From NCBI GenBank assembly GCA_965228775.1, contig OZ245840.1, forward strand, positions 744,001 through 808,000: a stretch of DNA of 64,000 nt, written 5' to 3'. Below the pieces are notes generated by a model, which saw only the letters and a program-made list of their open reading frames with translations, was not told where the DNA came from and did no database searches. The position numbers and the translations under genes were made by a program. The DNA is from JANQMY01 sp965228775. GTDB taxonomy: Bacteria > Pseudomonadota > Alphaproteobacteria > JANQMY01. Shown piece by piece: positions 27,361 to 35,667 of this stretch; the first letter of the stretch is position 1; the number at the start of each line of letters is the position of its first letter.

Positions 27361-27464
27361 TGTCATTGCGAGCCACCGTTTGGGTGGCGAAGCAATCCAG
27401 GGGCAAGGCGTCCGGAACAAGCTGCTCTGGATCGCTTCGTCGCTATATGCTCCTCGCCATGACA
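27361..27464. repeat. MITE-like inverted repeat after the methyltransferase gene
   Basis: The 104 bp element begins TGTCATTGCGAG (27361-27372) and ends CTCGCCATGACA (27453-27464), with inner arms GCAATCCAG (27392-27400) and CTGGATCGC (27427-27435). It starts 9 bp after the methyltransferase stop and lies before the convergent NTF2-like gene. The TGTCATTGCGAG.../GCAATCCAG pattern is one I know from many bacterial genomes as a short non-coding palindromic repeat. Confidence 0.65.
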
Positions 27465-27490
27465 ACAAAAAAAGACACAAAAGAGGTTTG

Positions 27491-27862
27491 TCAGCCCTTC
27501 TGTTCGTACTGAAGCACGTCCCAGTGTTCTGCCATCATACCGTCTTCGACGCGGAAAACTTCCGTCGTGTGCGTCAGCCGCGGCGCGCCATCGGGCATCT
27601 CATTGCCGGACCATTCGCATAGCAACCACACCATGTCGTCTTCGGCGTTGATCAGTTTCACATCGCATTTGACGTTCGGCCAGGCGCTATGCATCTGGCG
27701 GATTAAGCCCTGCAATCCGGCAAGCCCCTGGGGCACGTTAGGATTATGCTGAATGTAGTTCTCTTTGTAGAACTTCGCCGCCAAATCGGCGTCACCGCCA
27801 TTCACGATCTTCTCGAAAATTTCCAAAACAATTTCTTTGTTCTTGGCTGCCGTATCCGTCAT
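27491..27862 (-). CDS. SnoaL/NTF2-like protein of unknown function
   Basis: Small cone-shaped-barrel protein of 123 residues from the ATG at 27860-27862 (MTDTAAKNKEIVLEIF). An AGAGGA ribosome site lies about 8 bases upstream, so the longer in-frame start is rejected. FYKENYIQHNPNVPQGLAGL, with the central YIQHNP motif, is characteristic of the SnoaL-like polyketide cyclase/isomerase group, and the C-terminal VFRVEDGMMAEHWDVLQ is its usual closing strand. Members act as isomerases, cyclases or simple ligand binders. It is divergent from the P450-cupin pair and may share its control region. Confidence 0.85.
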   Translation of the reverse strand: MTDTAAKNKEIVLEIFEKIVNGGDADLAAKFYKENYIQHNPNVPQGLAGLQGLIRQMHSAWPNVKCDVKLINAEDDMVWLLCEWSGNEMPDGAPRLTHTTEVFRVEDGMMAEHWDVLQYEQKG

Positions 27863-28123
27863 GCGCTTTTCCTCTACCGGTTGTTTGACCTCCATGCTGC
27901 CACAAAATTCCTGCAACTTCAGCGGCCCTGAGTGCAAATGCACGCGGGTTTTTCCGATTGTGGTTGAGGTGCGCGATCTTCCGCCTTTTACTAAGGCACT
28001 TTTGATTTTCATAAGAACGCAAAAGCGCCTTCGGCCTTTGTGTTACCGCGTTTCCGGACGGTGAACCGCTACACACTTCACCTGGAAACGCTCTAAGCAA
28101 AACAACGTCGCGGGAGAGAATGC

Positions 28124-29386
28124 ATGACCGAATTAGAGCGCCAGGAAGAAGTCAGTTTGATCAATCCGGAAATACAGGAATGCCCGTACCACGCCTATCA
28201 GCGCTTGCGCGACGAAGCGCCCGTTTACAAAGATCCAATCACCGGATTTTACATCGTCACCCGTTATGACGACATTCGCCGTGTACTGACGGACCCGGAA
28301 CACTTCAGCAATCAGATGTTCAGCCGCGAAGACTCGAACTTAAATTCGGAGCGCGTGCGGCGTGGCACACAATTATTTAAAGACAAAGGCTGGGTGCCTG
28401 CCCCAACGCTCGCCGGGCGGGACGATCCCAATCACAAACAAATGCGCGCCATGTTCGACAAAGCCTTCCGCGCCGGCCGCATCAAAGAACTGGAACCCTT
28501 CGTTGAAGAAACGGCCTACAAGCTGTTTGACGATTTCATCGACGATGGTCATTGCAACTGGGTCCGGCAATTTTCCATTCCCCTGCCCTTGATCATTATC
28601 GGGCGTCAAATGGGCGCCAAAGACGAAGATCTTTGGAAGATCAAGGAATGGACCGACGCCTTCTTCAAACGCATCGGCATGATGTTGTCCGAAGAAGAAG
28701 AAATGGAAACCATCGAAAAAGAGATCGAAGCACAGCATTATTTCCAGCCGATCTTCGAGCGCTTGCGCAAAGAACCAAATAACACGCTGCTCAGCGACCT
28801 CGTCAACACGGTTATCGAGGAATGGGGCCGTCCGTTGACGGACAATGAGCTTCATGCGGAGATGATGGCCGACACGTTTGTCGGCGGCAGCGAAACCACC
28901 ACCAATGCCCTTTCCGCCGGTATGCAGCTTCTCATCGAAAACAAAGACGTGTGGGAGCAGCTCAAATCCGATCCCGACAAATATATGAAAACCTTTGTGG
29001 AAGAAGTGCTGCGCCTGGAATCGCCAGTTCAGAGCCTGATGCGAGCTGCCGCGAAGGACGTGGAACTGCACGGCGTAACAATCCCGAAAGGCGCCATCGT
29101 CAATGTGCGCTATGCCGCCGCCAATAGAGACGACCGCCATTTCGATTGCCCTGAAAAGCTTGACCTGGAACGCAAGAATGCCGGCTCGCACATGGCGTTC
29201 GGCTCCGGCAGCCACCACTGCTTGGGCGCACCGCTTGCCCGCCGCGAACTCTATTGGGGCTTCAAGGCTCTGGTAGACAATGTGGACGACATGTGGTTCG
29301 CGGAAAACAAGAATGATTTCAAACACCATCCGCATTATCTGCTACGTTCCTTGAAAGAACTGCATATCGAATTCAAAAGGAAATAG
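28124..29386 (+). CDS. Cytochrome P450
   Basis: Soluble bacterial P450 monooxygenase, 420 residues. The heme-ligand loop is FGSGSHHCLGAPLARRE with the proximal cysteine near residue 365. The I-helix oxygen-activation motif reads GGSETTTNAL near residue 253, with Glu-Thr in place, and the K-helix ExxR is EVLRLESP near 292. A GGGAGAG ribosome site precedes the ATG. Redox partners (ferredoxin and reductase) are not in the window. The cupin gene 12 bp downstream is probably co-transcribed. Substrate cannot be told from sequence; the divergent SnoaL-like gene hints at a small-molecule pathway. Confidence 0.95.
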   Translation: MTELERQEEVSLINPEIQECPYHAYQRLRDEAPVYKDPITGFYIVTRYDDIRRVLTDPEHFSNQMFSREDSNLNSERVRRGTQLFKDKGWVPAPTLAGRDDPNHKQMRAMFDKAFRAGRIKELEPFVEETAYKLFDDFIDDGHCNWVRQFSIPLPLIIIGRQMGAKDEDLWKIKEWTDAFFKRIGMMLSEEEEMETIEKEIEAQHYFQPIFERLRKEPNNTLLSDLVNTVIEEWGRPLTDNELHAEMMADTFVGGSETTTNALSAGMQLLIENKDVWEQLKSDPDKYMKTFVEEVLRLESPVQSLMRAAAKDVELHGVTIPKGAIVNVRYAAANRDDRHFDCPEKLDLERKNAGSHMAFGSGSHHCLGAPLARRELYWGFKALVDNVDDMWFAENKNDFKHHPHYLLRSLKELHIEFKRK

Positions 29387-29398
29387 GGAGACATCGGT

Positions 29399-29902
29399 TT
29401 GGCAAAGGCAGACAAATACGTCGTCCGGACATCCGAAAAGACGGCAAACGACAGTTTTCCTTTCCAGCACCCCTTCAATCCCGATTCTCAACTGGGACTT
29501 CTGCCTCTGTCCGATTTCGTCGGCATGGAAAGACTTGGCGTCAGCGTAGGGCGCATCCCTCCGGGTAAGGAGGGTTTTCTTCCCCATGCCCATATGGCAC
29601 AGGAAGAATTCATCTATATCCTCGAAGGCACCGGCACCTTGTCTCTGGACGACGAGGTAACAACGCTTAATCCGGGCGACTTTGTGGGATTTCCAACCGA
29701 CGGGCTGGTGCATCACCTTGCGAACAATGGCACCAACGACCTTGTCTACTTAATGGGCGGCGAGCGGACCACAACGGAGGTGTCCGATTTTCCTACCCTG
29801 GACATGAAAGGCTTCTGGGCCAATGGCGAGATGCGCTATGTCAAAAACGAACATGCCGCCCCGCTGAAACCCGAGGACTTCGTCGCGAAGGACGACGGTT
29901 AG
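29399..29902 (+). CDS. Cupin-domain protein
   Basis: Single-domain cupin, 167 residues, with TTG as the probable start (29399-29401); GGGAG lies 8 bases before it and overlaps the end of the P450 gene region. Cupin motif 1 is PHAHMAQEEFIYILEGTG, giving the metal ligands His, His and Glu. Motif 2 is PGDFVGFPTDGLVHHLANN with the fourth histidine. The residues for a metal site are therefore complete, and it could be an enzyme (dioxygenase or isomerase) or a sugar/ligand binder. It forms an operon with the P450. Confidence 0.88.
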   Translation: MAKADKYVVRTSEKTANDSFPFQHPFNPDSQLGLLPLSDFVGMERLGVSVGRIPPGKEGFLPHAHMAQEEFIYILEGTGTLSLDDEVTTLNPGDFVGFPTDGLVHHLANNGTNDLVYLMGGERTTTEVSDFPTLDMKGFWANGEMRYVKNEHAAPLKPEDFVAKDDG

Positions 29903-29967
29903 GCCACTTCCGTGAACAAGCCACCAAGCCTTCGTTGAAACTACGTCCGAAAATCAGCTGCGTTAAC

Positions 29968-30020
29968 CCTGTCACGCCCATGTATTTCGCATGGGCGCAT
30001 GGGGTTGATCCAATTTTTCG
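29968..30020. repeat. Hairpin and dispersed repeat shared with 53700-53752
   Basis: A hairpin CGCCCATG/CATGGGCG (29975-29997) is followed by a segment whose reverse complement recurs exactly at 53707-53729 (23 bp, TTGGATCAACCCCATGCGCC then CAT). The flanks also resemble each other loosely. It lies 65 bp after the cupin stop. The 556 bp stretch 29903-30458 has no gene I can support; this repeat and the element at 30113-30287 account for much of it. Confidence 0.5.
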
Positions 30021-30112
30021 AGAAATACCCCCTTTCCACCGTCTTCGCCGCGCGCGCAAAAGCGGACTCACGAACGCTTGTTGTAGGGAGGTGGTCGCAG
30101 TTCACTAAAGGC

Positions 30113-30287
30113 TGTCATCCCAAGGAGCGCCGCAATGGCGCGAGCTTGGGATCCATACTCCGCAGCGAGGGCCGCTTGGATCGCTCTGGCTTTTGAAGCG
30201 CAAACGGACCAGCACAACAGCAGTGACGGTGGTTATGGACCCCAGACAAACGCGCTCAACTTCTTTGGCGCGTTTTCTGGGGTGACA
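30113..30287. repeat. MITE-like element with short terminal inverted repeats
   Basis: The ends are TGTCATCCC (30113-30121) and GGGGTGACA (30279-30287), which pair at eight of nine positions. Inside, each end forms its own stem: CCAAG...CTTGG with GCGCC/GGCGC on the left (30120-30149) and CCCCAGA...TCTGGGG with ACGCGC/GCGCGT on the right (30240-30282). No coding capacity. TGTCATCCC-type ends are familiar from short palindromic repeats in other alphaproteobacteria. Confidence 0.6.
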
Positions 30288-30423
30288 AGATTAATAAGTC
30301 TCCAGCGCCATGGATTTTCTCCCGCTGACGCGTGAGCTTCACTTATCAAAGAGCGGCCTCCGAAAAGAAGCTTACGCCCACTTGCCTGTAACAACAAGCG
30401 GCGCCTGCCTAGCCCGACTTTCG

Positions 30424-30449
30424 GAAAAAAGGGGTCAGAGCCCTTTTTG
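30424..30449 (-). terminator. Intrinsic terminator of metG
   Basis: On the minus strand AAAAAGGG pairs with CCCCTTTTTT around GCTCTGA, ending in a run of T (A-run at 30425-30430 on the plus strand). It lies about 10 bp beyond the metG stop, the right place and polarity for a Rho-independent terminator. Confidence 0.75.
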
Positions 30450-30458
30450 CTCTTTTTA

Positions 30459-32198
30459 CTAAGTTGCAGCGCCTTCCGTTTCCTCCGGCGCACCGCCGAA
30501 GCGTTCGACCCAGGCAGCCAAGTCGTCGTCCTCAATCTTGCGGAAGAGAACATCAGGCACCTCAAACGAGGTGCCGGGCTTGAGCGCAGTCAGTTCCGCC
30601 GCCACATCGCCCGACGGCCAGGCGAGCGGCTCGCCGTCGATCCCTAACGCTTCCCGCAGTTTGAGAGACGTGTTTGGAATAACCGGCGCGGACAGCAAGG
30701 CGAACAGACGGATCAAATTGATGCCCGTGCGCACGCCCACGGCGGCGGCATCCTTATCTTCCTTGAACACGGCCCAGGGCGCCGCCTTAGTGAGGTATTC
30801 ATTTCCAGCCGCCCAAATGGCCCGCAGCTCGCTGAACGCTTTGCGGAACTGCATTTCCTCCAGAAGATCCGTATACGCCTTAACTCTTGTGGAGAGTTCG
30901 CGTTCAAGTTCCGCCTCATTATCGCCTGGCGCACCGCCATCCGGCACTTGTCCGTCAAAACGCGACCGCGTGAACTTCAAAATACGGTTCACGAAATTAC
31001 CCAACACGTCGGCCAGGTCTTTGTTTACGACGCTTGCGAAATGATCCCAGGTGAAAGACACATCGGACCCTTCCGGCGCATTGGCCATCAGGTAATAGCG
31101 CCAATAATCCGCCGGCAGAATATCCAACGCATCCTGCATGGAAACGCCACGTTTCTGGCTCGTCGAAAATTGACCGCCATAATAATTGAGATAATTGAAC
31201 CCTTTGATCACATCCACGCGCTTCCAGGGTTCGCGGCTGCCGATCAATGTGGCCGGAAAGCCCACTGTGTGGAAAGGCACATTGTCTTTCCCCATGAACT
31301 GGACATAACGCACATCATCCGCCGCCTCGCCATACCACCAGGATTTCCAATCGCGGTTTTCCCCTTCCGGTGCCGCTTCGGCCCATTCCTCAGCACAGGC
31401 GATATATTCGATGGGCGCATCGAACCACACATAGTAAACCTTGTCTTCAAAGCCCGGCCACTTGCCGTCATGGGACACCGGAATACCCCATTTCAAATCC
31501 CGCGTGATGCCGCGGTCCTGAAGGCCTTCGTCCAGCCATTTGTACGCAATGGACGACACCAGATGCGGCCAGTCTTTCTTGCTGTCGATCCAAGCCCGCA
31601 ACTCGTCCACCAGGGCCGATTGCTTCAAATACAAATGCTTGCTTTCCCGCACCTCCAGATTGGAGGAGCCGGACACCGTGGACCGCGCATTCAACAAATC
31701 GGTCGGATCCAACACACGGGTACAGTTTTCACACTGATCGCCCCGGGCAAATTCATAGCCGCAATGGGGGCACGTGCCCGTGATATACCGGTCCGGCAGA
31801 AAGCGTCCGTCATCGATGGAATATACCTGGCTGATCACGCGCTCTTCGACGAAACCGTTCTCCGCCAGCGTATCGGCGAAATGCTGCGTAAGCCTGTGGT
31901 TCTGCGGATTCGAGGAACGCCCCCAATGATCCCAGCTCAAGCCGAACCGGGCGCCAATCTCCTTCTGCACCTCGTGGCGTTCGGCACAATATTGTTCCAC
32001 GGAAAGGCCTGCTTCCAACGCCCCCAGCTCCGCCGGCGTGCCATGTTCGTCCGTCGCACACAGGCACAGCACCTCATGGCCCCGCTGCCGCTGAAAGCGG
32101 GCATACACATCCGCCGGCAGCATGGACCCCACCAGATTGCCGAGATGTTTGTCGCCGCTAATGTACGGCAAGGCGCTTGTGATCAATATGCGTGTCAT
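30459..32198 (-). CDS. metG: Methionyl-tRNA synthetase
   Basis: Class I synthetase that charges tRNA-Met, 579 residues. The HIGH-type motif is the HLGN of SALPYISGDKHLGNLVGS at about residues 8-25. The zinc knuckle is CPHCGYEFARGDQCENC at about residues 140-160. The KMSKS loop is replaced by QFSTSQKRGV, near residue 340. The size fits a form without the C-terminal EMAP-like dimerisation domain. It ends at the terminator at 30424-30449. Confidence 0.95.
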   Translation of the reverse strand: MTRILITSALPYISGDKHLGNLVGSMLPADVYARFQRQRGHEVLCLCATDEHGTPAELGALEAGLSVEQYCAERHEVQKEIGARFGLSWDHWGRSSNPQNHRLTQHFADTLAENGFVEERVISQVYSIDDGRFLPDRYITGTCPHCGYEFARGDQCENCTRVLDPTDLLNARSTVSGSSNLEVRESKHLYLKQSALVDELRAWIDSKKDWPHLVSSIAYKWLDEGLQDRGITRDLKWGIPVSHDGKWPGFEDKVYYVWFDAPIEYIACAEEWAEAAPEGENRDWKSWWYGEAADDVRYVQFMGKDNVPFHTVGFPATLIGSREPWKRVDVIKGFNYLNYYGGQFSTSQKRGVSMQDALDILPADYWRYYLMANAPEGSDVSFTWDHFASVVNKDLADVLGNFVNRILKFTRSRFDGQVPDGGAPGDNEAELERELSTRVKAYTDLLEEMQFRKAFSELRAIWAAGNEYLTKAAPWAVFKEDKDAAAVGVRTGINLIRLFALLSAPVIPNTSLKLREALGIDGEPLAWPSGDVAAELTALKPGTSFEVPDVLFRKIEDDDLAAWVERFGGAPEETEGAAT

Positions 32199-32361
32199 AA
32201 TTCGTCTCTACACCCCATGAGGGGCGGTTGGGGAAAGCCGGGTCAAAAGCGTTGCCAGGGCGGTCAAATCGCCTCATCCTACTCTCTTTTGATGGCGCTG
32301 GACCTTATCCCCTCACCATCAAATAGCAAGTTATATGAGACCTTAAAAAAGAGGCATCAAG

Positions 32362-32769
32362 ATGGATTTTTCGGGCATTAGCATTTGGGCGGTTTTGGCG
32401 GCATCGGTGCTGGGCATGGCCATCGGAGCGGTTTGGTATTCTCCCATCCTGTTTGCCAATCCTTGGATGGAGGCGTTGGGGAAAAAGCCTGAAGAGATGG
32501 GCGACCCCATGAAAGCCATGGCGGCCATGCCCTTTAACGTGATTGCCACCGCCTTCGTCATCGCCTTCTTGATGAGCGCGCTCAGCCTATCAGGCGCTTT
32601 GTCCGGTATTATATTAGGGACACTGGTGTGGGCGGGGTTTGCGCTGACGAGCCACGTTAACCTGTTTTTGTTCGAGGGCAGAAAAACATCTCTGTTTTTG
32701 ATTAATATTGGTCATTTGTGGGTCACCTACGTGCTGATGGGCATCGCCATCGGGTTGATTCAAGGTTGA
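32362..32769 (+). CDS. DUF1761-family membrane protein
   Basis: Integral membrane protein of 135 residues with four predicted spans. The N-terminal span ends in GMAIGAVWYSPILFANPWME, the hallmark of the DUF1761 family, and VWAGFALTSHVNLFLFEGRK lies between spans three and four. Function of the family is unknown to me. An AGAGGC ribosome site precedes the ATG. It stands alone between divergent metG and the inverted repeat at 32781-32850. Confidence 0.85.
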   Translation: MDFSGISIWAVLAASVLGMAIGAVWYSPILFANPWMEALGKKPEEMGDPMKAMAAMPFNVIATAFVIAFLMSALSLSGALSGIILGTLVWAGFALTSHVNLFLFEGRKTSLFLINIGHLWVTYVLMGIAIGLIQG

Positions 32770-32780
32770 TATGGCATCAC

Positions 32781-32850
32781 CTGCCCACTCCCCCTCCCAA
32801 ACCACCCACAGGGTACCCTTAACGGGTGGTTTGGGAGGGGGAGCGGGCAG
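32781..32850. repeat. Long near-perfect inverted repeat
   Basis: Two 27-bp arms (32781-32807 and 32824-32850) pair with a single mismatch around a 16-base centre that includes GGGTACCC. The arm core is CTCCCAAACCACCC. It starts 12 bp after the DUF1761 stop. No T-run follows on either strand, so it may be a mobile palindromic repeat rather than only a terminator. Confidence 0.7.
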
Positions 32851-32942
32851 GCCGAGCCGATAATTTTATGCCTAGACAGAAGCCGGGCCAGCAGGCAGGT
32901 TTGCCGCTGTTTCCATTTGTACGCGTCACATTACGAGACTGA

Positions 32943-33665
32943 ATGAACCAACAAGCCCCCAAACAGCGGCGGACGTTTTCCGCCCACCTCCAGCGCAACC
33001 TATTCGTCGGTGTACTGACGCTTATCCCCATCGCCGTCACCTGGTTCGTCATCAACATCCTGTTGGGATTGATGTCGCAACTGGGCACACCGTTCGTGCG
33101 CATTTCGGTAAGCTTCATCGAACCCTACCTGCCCAGCGCCATTGACTGGTTGGAGAACCCCACTTTTCAGTCCGCCGTGGCGATCTTAATGGTGATCCTT
33201 CTGATTTACTTTATCGGCTGGGCGGCCACCTTGGTCGTCGGCGCCAGGGTCATTCGCGCCTTCGAACGGATCTTGGAGCGCATTCCCTTCGTTCAAACCA
33301 TTTATGGCGCCACAAAGCGGCTGATGGGCGCCCTTCAGCAGAAACCGGACGGTGTGCAACGCATTGTTCTCATTCAGTTTCCAAGCGATCAAATGCGCAC
33401 GGTAGGTCTCGTGACCCGCACCTTCCGGGATGAAGCCACAGGCGAGGAACTGGCGGCTGTGTATGTGCCCACCACCCCCAATCCCACATCCGGCTATTTG
33501 GAAATCGTCCCTGTGTCGAAAATCGTCTCCACCGAATGGACCATGGACGAAGCCATGGGCTTTATTATGTCGGGAGGCGCCGTCGCACCGTCCGACGAAA
33601 TCACCTATTCCAAGAGCCGGGGTGGACAGATCACCGACATAAAGCCGCCAGAGCAAGATGACTGA
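32943..33665 (+). CDS. DUF502-family membrane protein
   Basis: Protein of 240 residues with two predicted inner-membrane spans (LFVGVLTLIPIAVTWFVIN near residues 20-40 and SAVAILMVILLIYFIGWAA near 80-100), then a soluble domain with IPFVQTIYGATKRLMGAL and VYVPTTPNPTSGYLEIVPVS. These are the conserved features of DUF502. The C-terminal part ends in a charged tail. Molecular function unknown. It overlaps the next glycosyltransferase gene by 8 bp, so translation of the two is likely coupled. Confidence 0.9.
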   Translation: MNQQAPKQRRTFSAHLQRNLFVGVLTLIPIAVTWFVINILLGLMSQLGTPFVRISVSFIEPYLPSAIDWLENPTFQSAVAILMVILLIYFIGWAATLVVGARVIRAFERILERIPFVQTIYGATKRLMGALQQKPDGVQRIVLIQFPSDQMRTVGLVTRTFRDEATGEELAAVYVPTTPNPTSGYLEIVPVSKIVSTEWTMDEAMGFIMSGGAVAPSDEITYSKSRGGQITDIKPPEQDD

Positions 33666-34437
33666 ACCATCTGCACCATCGCTGTCCGCGTTGGTGGTCA
33701 TTCACAATGAAGAAGAGAGCCTGCCCGCCTGCTTGGACAGTTTACAGTTTGCCGATGAGATCATGGTCGTGCTTGACCGCTGCACGGACGGCTCAAAGGC
33801 CATCTGCGACCGATACAATGCCAAAACCCTTGAAGGGGCATGGGAAATCGAACATGACCGGCGCAATGCGGGTATCGATGCCTGCACTGGCACATGGATA
33901 CTGGAAATCGACGCGGATGAGCGGGTGACAACAGGCCTTGCTCAAGAAATCCGTGAGCGGATTAAATCCGCCGATCCCGGCTGTTATCTGATCTGGTTCA
34001 ACAATTTTGTCGGCAAAAGGCACATCGCTCATGGCTGGGGCGCCTATAATGGTGTGTCCGCGAAATACGCTCTCTTTTCAAAAGGCAACAAGGTGTGGGG
34101 CAAAGCGCGCGTGCACCCGCCGATCACGCTTACCGGCGCCAAGGGTGAACTGTCCGGACGCATCGACCATTATGTAGACAACGATCTCACCGACATGTTT
34201 GCGCGCCTCAACGGATATTCCCTGCGGGCGGCCCAAGACATGGTGGAGCACGGTACCATCCCAACCAGATGGAAAATCTTCCGCCGCTTCTTTTCCCGCG
34301 GATATAAGTCGTATATCGCGCGAAAGGGGTATAAAGAGGGCGGTATGGGTATTGCCCTTGCCCTATTTTCGGCGCTCTACCCTGTTTTGAGTTATCTCAA
34401 GGCAAAGGAGTTTGAGGCAAAAGGCGATTTGAGCTAA
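33658..34437 (+). CDS. Glycosyltransferase family 2 (LPS core type)
   Basis: GT-A fold glycosyltransferase, 259 residues. The nucleotide-sugar-binding start reads LSALVVIHNEEESLPACLDS, and the metal-binding DxD-like motif is EIDADERV near residue 85. The whole resembles the WaaE/KdtX-like group that adds heptose or glucose to lipopolysaccharide core, with the C-terminal RFFSRGYKSYIARKGYKEGG. Target sugar is not assignable. It lies in a four-gene plus-strand run with DUF502 and the GT4 gene 19 bp downstream. Confidence 0.9.
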   Translation: MTEPSAPSLSALVVIHNEEESLPACLDSLQFADEIMVVLDRCTDGSKAICDRYNAKTLEGAWEIEHDRRNAGIDACTGTWILEIDADERVTTGLAQEIRERIKSADPGCYLIWFNNFVGKRHIAHGWGAYNGVSAKYALFSKGNKVWGKARVHPPITLTGAKGELSGRIDHYVDNDLTDMFARLNGYSLRAAQDMVEHGTIPTRWKIFRRFFSRGYKSYIARKGYKEGGMGIALALFSALYPVLSYLKAKEFEAKGDLS

Positions 34438-34456
34438 CAGCCCCCCAGATCTTCCC

Positions 34457-35494
34457 ATGGCGCATATCGTATTTGCAGATGACGGCATTGTCTTCGACGG
34501 CACGACGCCCGAGAAAGGCCCTCTTGGCGGGGCGGAATCGGCGCTGATCTGTCTGGCCGAAACCTTAGCCGCGCGTGGTCACCGGGTCTCGGTCCGCAAC
34601 AATTGCCAGGGTGCCATTGAGCACAAGGGTGTTCATTGGGCGCCGATCGATCAACCGGTTTACGACCCTATAGACCTCTATATCGCGAACCGCAACGCCA
34701 TGTTGCTGGACCGTTTCGCGGAGGCCAAGCGCACCGTATTTTGGATTCACAACCCGGCTCAGTTCTTAGTGAAGCCACGCTATTTGTGGCCCTTGTGGCG
34801 CCACCGCCCGGCCATCATTTTTTCAGGTGCCTATCACAAATCCACCTATCCCGGATGGGCACCCAGCGGCGACCGTTTGATCATTCCCTATGGCATCGAT
34901 CCGATTTTTCTGGATGGAGCCACACGCAACGCGCCCCCGCCCTGCGCCATCTTCACATCCAATCCGCTGCGTTCGCTGAATTGGCTGCTCGATCTTTGGG
35001 AAAACCAAATCCACCCCCAAGTACCGGATGCCGATTTGATGATCTTTTCCGGCCAGCGCACGTACGGCACCGCCGGAGACGCCAAAGCCGCGCGCATGGC
35101 GGATGTGCTGGTGCGGGCGAATGCCCTTAAAGAATATGGCGTGAAACTGCGCGAGCCGGTTTCCAAAACCGAGCTGCGTGAAGCGCTCACCGCCTCACGT
35201 GTGATGCTCTACAAAGGCGACCCGGGAGAGACGTTCTGCCTGGCATTGGCGGAAGCTCAAGCTATGGGCGTGCCCGCGGTGGTGCAGCCTATCGGATCCG
35301 TGGGCGAACGCGTCGCCCATAACCAAACCGGTGTTGTCGCCACATCCGATGAGGATTTTGCGGCGGCCGCCATTCAACTGCTGCGCGACGATAGCCACTG
35401 GCAGCAATTTCATGACGCTGCATTAACGACACAGAAACAGTGGACCTGGCAAAAAGCAGCTTCCGGATTCGAAAATTTGATTGGCACTTTCTGA
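34457..35494 (+). CDS. Glycosyltransferase family 4-like protein
   Basis: GT-B fold glycosyltransferase of 345 residues. The N-terminal Gly-rich loop is GPLGGAESALICLAETLAAR, and the C-terminal donor site is SRVMLYKGDPGETFCLALAE followed by AQAMGVPAVVQPIGSVGERV. The Glu of ETFCLALAE corresponds to the retaining-enzyme EX7E region, although the second Glu falls within AEAQAMG. Together with the upstream GT2 gene it probably takes part in surface glycan or lipopolysaccharide assembly; this rests on neighbourhood and family. Confidence 0.88.
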   Translation: MAHIVFADDGIVFDGTTPEKGPLGGAESALICLAETLAARGHRVSVRNNCQGAIEHKGVHWAPIDQPVYDPIDLYIANRNAMLLDRFAEAKRTVFWIHNPAQFLVKPRYLWPLWRHRPAIIFSGAYHKSTYPGWAPSGDRLIIPYGIDPIFLDGATRNAPPPCAIFTSNPLRSLNWLLDLWENQIHPQVPDADLMIFSGQRTYGTAGDAKAARMADVLVRANALKEYGVKLREPVSKTELREALTASRVMLYKGDPGETFCLALAEAQAMGVPAVVQPIGSVGERVAHNQTGVVATSDEDFAAAAIQLLRDDSHWQQFHDAALTTQKQWTWQKAASGFENLIGTF

Positions 35495-35667
35495 TCCGCG
35501 TGGAACACTAAGGTGCATCAAGCTGGGGATTCGGGGCAAATACGCCTGCGTTGGGACGCGTCCGTATATTGGGCGCGGAAAAACGCCCATGGAGCGCGCA
35601 ACTACAAAAGACGTTCGCCGTGTGGGCTAACAGGCAGGTTCGGGAGACAGAGTGAGGCTCGGCCACA

